64,000 nt of DNA from Erpobdella octoculata. Lineage: Eukaryota > Annelida > Clitellata > Hirudinida > Erpobdellidae. The stretch lies in the NCBI GenBank assembly GCA_963978895.1, contig OZ022245.1:7089042-7153041 (forward strand), given 5' to 3'. Below, in pieces: positions 36,876 to 48,929 of this stretch (positions are counted from its first letter, which is position 1; each line of letters starts with the position of its first letter). The position numbers and the translations under genes are program-made. The notes beneath the pieces are model-generated. The model saw only the letters and a program-made list of their open reading frames with translations, was not told the origin of the DNA and searched no databases.

Positions 36876-39700
36876 AAAAAATTTTTTGTTGATGTTTGCT
36901 GTGCCCCGTCTGTTGAATTTCTCGAATGTCAACTGTTTTATGTTTCATTTATTTATTTGTGTGCACGTATATTTATCGGTGTTTTTGTATGTATATATAA
37001 GAATTTTTTGTGTTATTGACTTTTTTGTGGGCGATTTTTTGTTGGTCGTTTCCATTCGTGGGGAATTCTACTTCACTGTCAAAACTGAAAATAGTAATAA
37101 TAGTATTGGTCATAATAATTGTGTCTTGATCCTTCATTTCTTTCTATGATCATTTATTGAGTCTTGTGTGAGCAAGTGTTTCATTGTTTTATGTAGCAAT
37201 CAATTTCTCTTTTATTTCCCAACATAATTTTTTGAATGCATGCATGTTTTTATAACTGAATAATTATTTCATTTTACTTTTCATCAGTAATCATCAAGTA
37301 TCATCCCTTGAACGTTTCTGTTTTTAGAGTTGAGAATTAATTTCATTAGAAACAAACAACTGCCAAAATAATAAGCCAAGTATTGAATATGATCAGTATT
37401 TGTGCTTGAATGAGAGAAGCTCTTTACCTGACTAGAAATGCAATGAAAATGACTTAAATAGATAATTGAATTTATGTGTATGTTATTTGTATTGATGATT
37501 TTATATTTGATATTTTAATATGAAATGTGTTGCTACATACTACTACGATATAACGCTATTTTACTACATAATATAATGAATTGTGATATTGTTATTAATG
37601 CTTTTGTACTTCATAGTATAATCTAATTATCTCAAATCACTTTATTTATTATAACCATTAACTGAATTGGTTATCTATTTTGATGTTTTCTACCATTGAT
37701 CGATCAGGGCTCACGTGCAAATACTTGTGCATGTGTATAGTTCCGAGTGCATTATTATTGAACTCCTTATTGAAGTAACAGTCTGAAAATAACACTTCAC
37801 TCAATCTACACACTATTTTTAATTTATTTTTTGCATTCTCAAGTTTGATATCTGGGTGAGAGTACATTATGGAGTTAAATGTCTCAATTACTCTTTCCTG
37901 TTGAGATTCAATATGATGCACTTCATTCAAGAACTAAAATAACATTTTTTTCTTGTTTCAATTGTTTGGCTTAATGCACTCTTTAAACACAATGGTTTTA
38001 GTAATAATAATTGTAAGGGTTTATTTTTGAAATATAAATTTGTTAATTAAAGTGCAACTTTTGATAAGTTCGTCTATTATTGCTTATTTAATCTCATTAT
38101 GTATTACAATACAACGTAGCATGCTTATATGGAAACTGTTGATGATATGGATTTGTTATCTTTTATTTTGTGGTACATTTTGATCAGTAAATTTATCCAT
38201 TATAATCTGTAATCTATTGCATTCAGGTCTCGCTGATAATTTTGCTCAAATCAGTTTTTTTACTCCGTTATTAGTATTATTATTATTACTAAAGTAGATT
38301 TTATTATTAATTGGTCAGTCATTTGCTGTTTCCATATATATATTTTCATATTTGAATTAAGTTGTTGATTGTCATTTTTCTTAAGTTGTGCCTGGCTTGG
38401 CTTTGAAAGCTGTGATTCATTGCAGCTGTTGAATATTCTCCTTATCCAAAAAAACTGGACATCTGTATATTTTAGCTTAAACTTATTGCTTATTTTTCCT
38501 TAAAATGATAAGTAAAAGATTATTTCAGATTATGGCATATTTATTATTATTTATGCAAACCCAGCATATCAGTTTGTATTTTTATTATAGTTTGCATGAC
38601 AGGGTTCGTTTATCCGGTTCTGCCCGCTTGCATTGAAGTCTTGGGAATCAATTTGATACAAATTTAATTTTGATGTTTTTATACTTTGTTTGGTTTTTTA
38701 TTAGAGTTTTTTGTTTGAAAAATTATGGGCTTCTACTATAAACATTGATGATTTGTTGCACTTCGAAATTTCAAAATAAAATTTGAACAAATTTTGACTT
38801 GGAGCAAGTCCTCATAGGGCAAAAAATTATAGAGGTTTAACAAATATTCGCTTCTTATTTTACGTTTCATGGGAAAACCTTTTTGGCCCATATTTGGTGC
38901 TTAATATATGTTGGAATGCTTAACAGAATTAAATAATAAAAGTATTTTTTTTAAATTACATTGTCATTCTAAAAAAATTTATTTTTAACAAGTAAATTAA
39001 AAACGAATTTTTAAAACCAATGCTCTTATATGTAATTAAAACACAAATTTTGCAATCAATTTTTTCTTATATTACTCTTTTATTTTATATTAAAGTCGAA
39101 ATATCTTAATTATATCGAAATATCGAAATTAATTAAAATTAACTAAATTAATTGACTTATTGTAAAACTAATAATTGAATATTGCATTGTCTTCTATTTT
39201 GAGCATGTATGCAAAATTTGAAAAAAATCTATCATCAGGAAGTGACTCAAAAATTGATTGCAAGATTTGAAACAGACAGAGAAACAGAGACGACGAGTTA
39301 ATAAAAGCATTGGTAAAAAGTGTAAAATTTAAAAAAAAAAACTTTTTGAGTTCCGATTTAGTAAATTATTTCTTTAGTTTATTTTATTTTTAATATTTTT
39401 GTTTATTTTAGATGGCCATGCATCACACACTAGAAGTATTGATGTTTCGTTTATTATATTATAAGTCTATGGTTTGTTATGAGCCGTTCAAGAAAAGCAA
39501 ATCTAAGAAAATAGGGATTTGCTGCAAGTGGAATTTGTCTCTCCTACAAATAATGCACTTGCTGTGCACGTGCATGGCAGAAGAAATGTCAAAAACCTAC
39601 GTTTGTGAAAACAGTTTAAGTGACAACGATTGATGAAGTATTATTTTGTTTGGTTATCAAGCAAAAGCGACCATATTTTTTATTAGTTGCGACAAGAGTA
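36876..39700. other. GLUT 3' flank, no gene seen
   Basis: AT-rich sequence with several AATAAA candidates (for example near 38777). The stretch 39100-39310 ends in GACAGACAGAGAAACAGAGAC and matches the far 3' part of the dispersed repeat near 47940-48100. Short frames at 37658 and 39412 have no recognisable features. Confidence 0.5.
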
Positions 39701-39762
39701 ATAAAATTCTGACTTTAATGTTGACTCGCTGGGTACCCGGGGTTTTTAGAGGTTTTTCTCGC

Positions 39763-39880
39763 TCCCGTTTCCTTCCCCACTTGCTCGCCCGCTCCCTGTC
39801 GCTTTCCCGCTCTCGCTTGCTTTCCCGTCCCTTTCCCGCTCGATCTTTTGCTCTCGGTCGCTTTTCCGTTCCCGCTTGCT
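39763..39880 (-). repeat. GCGGGA-rich minisatellite, copy 3 (inverted)
   Basis: Read on the minus strand this is the same AGCGGGAACGGGAAA-type array as at 23667-23860. It continues into the shared sequence GAAAAACCTCTA, as copy 1 does. Confidence 0.65.
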
Positions 39881-39890
39881 TATATATATA

Positions 39891-40146
<256 letters not shown>

Positions 40147-40234
40147 GGCTCTTGAAACATTTCAACGCAGTGTTTCACTTCGCAAAAAAAATATATATAT
40201 ATATATACAGATCTGCTAATGCTTCATGAAAAAT

Positions 40235-40480
40235 TCAAAGTCTTGAAAACTTAGATAAATCCATCTGATTTATCAAGCTTCTGAACCGACTGTAGTTTGA
40301 TGATCCAACAACATCCTGAGGCAAAGAATTCCATGCTGAGACCACGCGTCCGGTTATGAAAAACCTGGCATCGTCAGTTCTATATTGACCTGGCATCAGT
40401 TTGTAGCTATGGCCCCTTGTTTTTTCATAATTTGCTCGTTTAAATTGTCCAACCAGGCTAGAATCCACCATTCCATTTAA
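40235..40480 (-). mobile_element. Non-LTR retrotransposon reverse transcriptase C-terminus
   Basis: The minus strand encodes [17 protein letters not shown], then [15 protein letters not shown] and a [11 protein letters not shown] end with a stop. This is the conserved C-terminal tail of jockey/CR1-type reverse transcriptases. Upstream on that strand the frame runs straight into the hexamer array, so the rest of the gene is missing. Confidence 0.8.
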
Positions 40481-40482
40481 AG

Positions 40483-42172
<1,690 letters not shown>

Positions 42173-42902
42173 TAGAGAGTGACACGGTAATACCGACCGC
42201 GGTAAATACCGCGGTAACGGGAACAAATTTCAATAAGTTCACCATTACCGCGCGGTAACGGGGAAAAATCGGGAAGTAAATTTGCGGTAATGGGGAAAAT
42301 GTTGACGGTAATTCCGCGGGAACGGTAATGAAGTTTTAAACTAATTTTTAAAAACTAAAAAAAAAATTTTTATTTTTTTTTTGGACTTTGTTTTATGGTC
42401 TTTGTACTTTGTTTAGCTAATTCTACCGGACTATCTTTCTTTTTGTATTTTATTTCGGTTGATTGTCTTGGTCTTGAATCGGTTTAATTTCAATACTACA
42501 TTTTTGCTTGTAGTTTTAAATAACATGGAAATGGGAAAATGCGACATCGAAAAATTAATTTCAATTAAAAGTGAACGCTTGCGATTCGACAAATGTCAAG
42601 GCACTACATGGATTGAAGAACTAATATTTTTTAATTTCTTATTTCATTTAAAACAGAACTATCTTTTTGCAATTTTTTTTTTAATAATTAACTTCAAAAT
42701 AAACGTGCATAAAAATTTAAAATGCGGGGACAATGAGGGTTTCGGAATGATAGCTGCGGGGATGGGTAGGGGATAGGGACAGATATTGAGGGGATGGGGT
42801 GGGGATGGGGACATGGGGTGAGGGGACAGTGAGGGGACGGGAAGAGAGTTTTCTTTGCGGGGTGGGGATGGGGAAGAAATGTTGTCCCCGTGTCACTCTC
42901 TA
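42173..42902. mobile_element. hAT-like element inserted in the TATATG array
   Basis: The ends TAGAGAGTGACACGG and CCGTGTCACTCTCTA are exact inverted repeats, extended by AT to 17 bp (42171-42187 and 42888-42904). Subterminal regions are rich in CGCGGTAA and GGGGATGGGG motifs. Both sides are the same TATATG array, so any target duplication is hidden by the repeat. An internal 105-codon frame (42459-42776) has no transposase motif. Confidence 0.85.
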
Positions 42903-43367
<465 letters not shown>

Positions 43368-43444
43368 ATATTTAGTATTTATTTATAAAAAAATATAAAA
43401 TAAAAATGTTAGCACAACGGTTTATTTTTAAGTGCACATAAATT

Positions 43445-43930
43445 TCATCTTGCCAACAATAAATAAAGTTTGGTACTTAAATTAATTAAAAAATTTACAC
43501 TTAAATTAATTAAAAAATTTACATCAGAATGTGTAAGCTTCGAACGTCTTTCAACTTCACACAGCGACGACCAATACCGCTCACGCAATTCCACTGGATT
43601 GTCTTTGGTATAACAAAGGCTATGAAAGGAAATAATCTCTTTTCTAATGTCATCATTCAAATTTTGTTTATCAACCACATAGTATAAAAATGTTGCCCTA
43701 CAACAGGGGCAAGTGCGCTTGCCATTTTGATACCAGGTCTTTATACAATTATGGCAGAAGACATGGTTGCAACCATTGATATAGGCCAGATTTTCTGGCA
43801 CTTCATAACATATGGGACAATTTTCATCATAATCTGCTGATGGAAAATTTTTGTAAAAATAAAATGAACATGCAATATCTGAACAAAAATTACACCCCAT
43901 GGCATTTAATTCAAAGTTAAATTTATGCAA
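43445..43930 (-). CDS. Intronless C3HC4 RING-finger protein, 161 aa
   Basis: The frame runs from an ATG at 43928-43930 to a stop at 43445. A RING finger lies at about residues 38-78: CPIC, 14 residues, CNH, VFC, HNC, then CPCCRA, i.e. C3HC4 spacing with all eight zinc ligands. This predicts E3 ubiquitin-ligase activity; the CNHVFCHNCI core resembles Topors/ICP0-type RINGs. Two further Cys (13 and 16) precede it. The C-terminus has an 8-residue tandem duplication (VNFLINLS twice), matching a 24-bp repeat at 43478-43525. There are no introns, and satellite arrays lie on both sides. On the minus strand an AATAAA occurs near 43425, after the stop. It could be a retrogene or young gene; expression is unproven. 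Confidence 0.7.
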   Translation of the reverse strand: MHKFNFELNAMGCNFCSDIACSFYFYKNFPSADYDENCPICYEVPENLAYINGCNHVFCHNCIKTWYQNGKRTCPCCRATFLYYVVDKQNLNDDIRKEIISFHSLCYTKDNPVELRERYWSSLCEVERRSKLTHSDVNFLINLSVNFLINLSTKLYLLLAR

Positions 43931-43974
43931 TTTCTATTGTTTTTATTACTGAACACTGTAATTAGGAAACACAC

Positions 43975-44170
<196 letters not shown>

Positions 44171-44240
44171 TATATATATAAGAATATATAAGAGATAAGA
44201 TATATGAGATTATGTGTGTAAATATGTATGTATGTAAAGT

Positions 44241-44526
44241 ATGTAAATCCTTTATGCATTGATTCACCATTCGTCTGATCATAATGTAATTTTCACACAA
44301 GCTTGCGAGGCAATCGGAGAAGGGTTTTGTGAAATTTTTTTAAATTGGTCACAAAATGAGCGGAGCGAGAGAGCAAACGGAAACGGTAACAGCAGAATGA
44401 GCGGGAACGAAAAAGCCAGCGGGAATGAAAAAGCAAACGAAAGCGAAAGAACGACTGGGAAAGGAAAAGCGATCGGGAACGGGAGGGCAAGCGGGAGTGG
44501 GACGGCGACCGAGAGCGGGAAAGCGA
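44241..44526 (+). repeat. Dispersed repeat with GCGGGA-rich minisatellite, copy 2
   Basis: The leader CTTTATGCATTGATTCACC and ATAATGTAATTTTCACACAA matches the copy at 23545. The GCGGGAACG-type array follows at 44358-44526. It ends 15 bp before the hammerhead-like motif. Confidence 0.7.
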
Positions 44527-44540
44527 CATTAAACAATTTT

Positions 44541-44583
44541 GGGCTCTGATGATGACAAACTAATTTTCGAAACGCGTTAGCCC
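44541..44583 (+). ncRNA. Hammerhead-ribozyme-like motif (type I, minimal stem III)
   Basis: The order of parts fits a type I hammerhead. GGGCT (44541-44545) is followed by the core CTGATGA (44546-44552), an imperfect stem II hairpin (44553-44568) and the core GAAA (44569-44572). Then come CGCG as a tiny stem III (44573-44576), TT, and AGCCC (44579-44583), which pairs perfectly with GGGCT. Cleavage would fall after 44578. Weak points: an extra U after CUGAUGA and a mismatch in stem II. Hammerheads with very short stem III are known from Penelope-like retroelements, and a possible fragment of one follows. Confidence 0.5.
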
Positions 44584-44674
44584 TGTTTATTACTTTAAAC
44601 TTATAAGTTAGACCTTTTAGTTTATTTAATTTATTTTATAACATAATTGTCTTTAAAAATTTTTTTTTTACGAA

Positions 44675-44817
44675 TAAACGTTAATACGGCTGCAAACAAG
44701 GAATTCGTTAATAGTCTATCTTCCCAACAACGGGCTTCCTTTCGACGTTTTGAGTATTTGGCGAAAAAATTAACAAATACAAAATGGGCAATTATATTCA
44801 ATGGAGTCTGCGTACAA
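44675..44817 (+). mobile_element. Possible Penelope-like element N-terminal coding fragment
   Basis: An open frame reads [16 protein letters not shown], then [18 protein letters not shown]. The pattern (basic helix, then K..I.FN..C) resembles the N-terminal region before the reverse transcriptase in Penelope-like elements. It is cut off by an (AT)n array at 44818. The assignment depends partly on the hammerhead-like motif 95 bp upstream. Confidence 0.35.
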
Positions 44818-44959
<142 letters not shown>

Positions 44960-45148
44960 ACGATATCACCAAATCGTATACCGGGCTCAATAGAATGGTT
45001 TTGCAGTTTATTGGAAAATAATAAATAAAGCTTTGTTAAGGTTATTTATACCTTCAAATCTCTTCATAATAATGTCCATAATGGTTGTTCTGAATCCTTT
45101 AACGTTTATCAATGGGAAACTGATCATAAAATCAGTGATTTTACATGA

Positions 45149-45958
45149 TTACCCCCTTCTTACTTCTGTTCGTCCCGAACAGCATAGTCTCTTTTGTGAA
45201 ATGCAACTCGGCCACGAACACCAAAATACCTTGATCTTTACTCGTGGCTTTGACCGCAATTCGCAAACAACATGGTCAAGTCTCTTGACCGTTTGACGCA
45301 GTTTCATCCAGTCCTTCTTGAGCTCATCAACAGAGTCTTTCTTTGGCTCATCGTCGCCATTTCTGCACGGTTCATCAAAGCCTTTTTTGCATGCCTCGTC
45401 CTGAACATCTTTGCACGGTTTATCGGAACACTCTGCTTTTTCTTCTTCCTTCACATCTTTTAGATCTTTCTCAAGAAACTCTTCAAAAGGTTTTTCGAAA
45501 ACACGTTCCATAAATCCATTAAATCCCTTCGTCAAACTGTTTTTTGATTTTAAAATGACTCTTAGTCTATCTGATCTAGAATCCACTGTGGATTCATCTG
45601 ATTTAGAACCTTCGGTACCGTTCTCTGTTCTTGGCTCATCTTTTTCAGAGTTTTTGCTGGCTGCATTGCTATTGTTGTTTTGGAGAAGTTCATCGCTGTC
45701 ATCTTTGTTTTCTTCCAAGCTACAATCGAACGTTTTCTTTTCACATTCCCACTCGACTCTTTCGTCGGTGTCAACTTTCGTATCGTCCAGAGGATCTTTC
45801 TTCAAATCATCGCCATCGTCTCTCAAATCATTGTCTTCTTTTTTTGTCAAGTTAGCTCTGACGTATTTCTGTATTGGAGTTTCGTCCGTTTTTAAATTCT
45901 CGGTTGCCTTATCCGAGTCAGATTTGTCACTAAAATCTGACCCTGAATATTTGGTGCC
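45149..45958 (-). pseudogene. C-terminal part of acidic SAP-domain protein, shifted frame
   Basis: Open on the minus strand from about 45958 to a stop at 45149. It is very rich in D, E, K and S, with further CKD/EPCK-type units (SDKPCKDVQDEACKKGFDEP) that tie it to the upstream frame at 45967. It also has a helical segment GFNGFMERVFEKPFEEFLEKDL and a Cys-bearing end. The frame relation to the N-terminal part requires a one-base shift or an intron near 45960-46000. The function of this half is unknown. Confidence 0.5.
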
Positions 45959-45966
45959 GTCGTCTG

Positions 45967-46644
45967 TTATGGAGGGGAGGCTTCCCTTTCAGAACCGTCG
46001 CTGTATGGGTAAAAGCCATCGCTGTTATTGCCATTATTAAAATCATCATCATCACTTTCATCCTCATCGTTTTGCATTTCGTTTTCAACATTCTTTTCAT
46101 CTTCTTTAGTTTTGTTGTGGACGTCCAAACCGACTGTATCAATGTTACCATCTTTGCATGGTTCATCTTGAGCATCTTTGCAAGGTTCCTTATCATGACC
46201 GTCTTTTACAGGCACATCATCATGACCGTCTTTGACAGGCTCATCATCATGACCATCTTTGCATGGTTCATCTTGAACATCTTTGCAAGGCTCATCACCA
46301 TGACCATCCTTGCATGGTTCATCTTGTACATTCTTGCATGGTTCATCTTGACCGTTTTTTTTGTTTCCGCAATTGTTTGTGTCACCATTGAGGAGTTCAA
46401 GAAGTTTCTTCATTTCCTGTTTTGCTGCTCTGTTTTGCTCCTGTGCTGCTCTGTATTCTTCCGCCATTTTGTTCAGAGCCTTCATTAATTCATTTTCTGT
46501 TTCGAACTCATGCTCTTCTGGGTCACACCCATTGTCCTCAAATGACGTCCGAAGGCGGTCCACGAGCTCAGACTTTCTTCCTTTATCACTGAGCTCTCGT
46601 TTTCTAAGTTCCCGTCTCAATTCGAGTATCGAGAGTTCAACCAA
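45967..46644 (-). CDS. SAP-domain protein with DEPCKD repeats (5' start unclear)
   Basis: The first about 35 residues (ELRRELRKRELSDKGRKSELVDRL) fit a SAP domain, a helix-turn-helix that binds AT-rich DNA in chromatin and RNA-processing proteins. A predicted helix follows, then about nine units of the form DEPCKDGHD/DEPCKDVQ, then a poly-acidic tract. There is no in-frame ATG: the listed start codon is TTG and a TAA lies shortly upstream. Either an upstream exon is spliced in at about 46643-46650, or the gene was cut by the dispersed repeat that begins at 46665. The frame stops at 45967, and a coding-like frame offset by one base continues. Confidence 0.55.
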   Translation of the reverse strand: MVELSILELRRELRKRELSDKGRKSELVDRLRTSFEDNGCDPEEHEFETENELMKALNKMAEEYRAAQEQNRAAKQEMKKLLELLNGDTNNCGNKKNGQDEPCKNVQDEPCKDGHGDEPCKDVQDEPCKDGHDDEPVKDGHDDVPVKDGHDKEPCKDAQDEPCKDGNIDTVGLDVHNKTKEDEKNVENEMQNDEDESDDDDFNNGNNSDGFYPYSDGSEREASPP

Positions 46645-46664
46645 ATCCTTTATATTAACTTAAC

Positions 46665-48110
46665 TTTGTTTGCTTGGTTGCTTGAGCCATACGTTGAAAC
46701 CCTATGAGAGGCAAAACCAGCAGAAAATGCTGAGGGGGGGGGGGGGATAAAGTTTGAAAAAGGGAAGAAAGCCCGCCGAAGTATAAAGTTTTTTTGACAA
46801 ACTTTAGTCTGTAGTTTTTTTGGTATCTTTAATAATTTATGAATGAAAGAAAAGAAAACTGAAAACTGAAGATAGTAAATCTCAGTCTCAAACCAGTTAA
46901 AGCAATTGTAAAAAAAATATATTCATGAACAAATGGAGCACCCCTACCCAAAGAAAAACTCATCAAATTTGGAAAAATTGCAGGGCCCTCCGATATGGCT
47001 TGGGGGGCTTTCGCCCTCGGCCCCCTCCCCTAGTTGCGCCCCTGGACCCTATACCACCTAAAAAAACAACTTCTTGTTATCCAATCAAGTTGAAATTTGG
47101 TGAGTTTATTTGTCATTGTGGATTTTACATAAATCAAATTTTCAAATTGATTGGACAAAATATAAGTAAATTATAGCATAACATTAATAAAACTTTTTAA
47201 AATGTTTAAAAATTAAAAATTTGATATAGAAACACAACCTACCAATTTTTGGTTTCTTTAAAGAAAGCGATATTTAAATTTAAATTTTAAAAATTTGTTA
47301 CAAAATATTTGTTTATTGATTTAAAAATAGCTTATATTTTCAATCTTTACAATCGAATTGAAATTTAATGGGTTTAATTGTTGCTGCAGACTTAACATTG
47401 TATTGAAGTTTCAGATTGACTGGAAAAAATTTGGGTAAATTTATAAAATAAAATCAACTAACATTTTAAAAAGTTTTTAAAAATTACAACATTTATGTAG
47501 AGAAACGAAGTTTGAATTTTAAGTTAATTTAAAAAACCGACATTTAATTGTTGATTTATTCCATTTTGATTCGAAAGTTTCTTAAATTTTCAGTTCTCAC
47601 ATATTTCACATATTTAGTAATTAGAAGACTGTGGTCAGTGTTTTCATATTTGATAGATTTACTGTCATCAAAAAATATTTTTCACACTATTTTTAGTCGA
47701 CAAATTACAAAATTGTAAAGGGTTTAAAAAAAATGAGGGTTTTTACGGATTTCTTGTTTATAAAATGTACTTTTTATGATGTAAAAATTATTTTCTACTT
47801 TTTGTTCTTGAAGGGCGAAATTTTGCAATAATTTTAAAATTAAATGTATTGTGGAGATTTTAAAACGGTTTTTATTTTTTTTTAATTGCGGTGGCGACTT
47901 TTAGAACTAATCGTTATATTTAATTTTATTTTGCTGACAATATTTAATTAACTCTTTAAATCATGAATAAAGTGGTAGAATAATGCATTGTCATTGGATT
48001 CAGAGCTATATTAATATTTTCCAAGCTGTAAATGGTCGGAAAATGGACTAAATTTTGATTGCAAAATTTTGCGGACAAAGAGACAAACAGACAAGAAAGT
48101 GACTTAAGAA
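46665..48110. repeat. Dispersed repeat family, longer copy with an internal insertion
   Basis: Begins GCTTGGTTGCTTGAGCCATACGTTG like the copy at 31813 and shares later segments (CTTGTTATCCAATCAAG, AAAGAAAGCGATATTTAA). It ends near a GACAAACAGACAAG motif that is also found at 39270-39300. It is split by an insertion at about 46711-47045. Confidence 0.6.
46711..47045. mobile_element. Nested MITE inside the dispersed repeat
   Basis: Compared with the uninterrupted copy at 31813, about 335 bp is inserted here. The octamer-like ACCCTAT occurs at both junctions, as a target-site duplication would. The right end read inward is CCAGGGGCGCAACTAGGGG, similar to hAT termini; the left end is decayed. 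Confidence 0.6.
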
Positions 48111-48929
48111 AAACGTTGTAAAATACAGAAATACTTTCTGTGATTGATCTTGTTATTTTGAAAACAGGTGTTGTGGTCCTTCATACTTTAAAATCAGAAA
48201 TCAATTTATTTTATGTAAATTATAATGATAACAATGAGGACATCTCAGGTGTATTTCATTCAGTCGAATTGCAAATCTGCTTTAACAATTCTTGTAAGTT
48301 ACTGTATTGATTTTTATGTTTCTTAATTATGCAAATTCCATGAACTTCAGCCGACAAAAATATTTATAAAACTTACAATATGTTTGATTTTCTTCAAACG
48401 AATCAAACAAGTAGAAAACGGTACTGTTTTAAGTAAGGCAAGCAACAAAAGGTCTTGTCTTTGAAAAGTAGGACAACAATTTTGTAAGCATGATATAGAA
48501 TCGTTTCCATGGTACCTAATGACTTTTGACCAGGTCATTTGTGCGAGGGGTCTAACCTCTAACCTGCTAACTTTCGGTCTACATGAAACCACTTCCATAG
48601 TACCGAAGATTCAGTATTGGCCTATTAAATCTCAGAATGTTTACTGACTGAAGAACTGTGAAAAATTTATTTAAGGCCGTTATTTAGAAAAAAACCCAGC
48701 TAAGAGTCTTTAGTTTTAACATCTATAAATCTTCAGAATTTGTTTTTTTTTAAATTTATTCAAACATATCTTGTGCATAAAGCTTTGATTAGCTGAAAAT
48801 TAGTTTTGACTGTTAACGGTCTTGATGATAGTCTTTAATAGTTAGTATTAAAAACTTTACTGGAAAAGTGTGCAAAATCATTGTAGTGTTGTTAAATAAA
48901 TCCAAAAGGTTTGAGCAGATTTTCCTGCC
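48111..48929. other. Upstream region of the Ly6-like gene, nothing coding seen
   Basis: AT-rich sequence of about 800 bp. A minus-strand frame (48347-48598) has no recognisable feature. It presumably contains the Ly6-like promoter. Confidence 0.4.

Noticed and set aside
42459..42776. 105-codon frame inside the hAT-like element as transposase
   Set aside because: No hAT catalytic or dimerisation motif, low complexity, and far too short.
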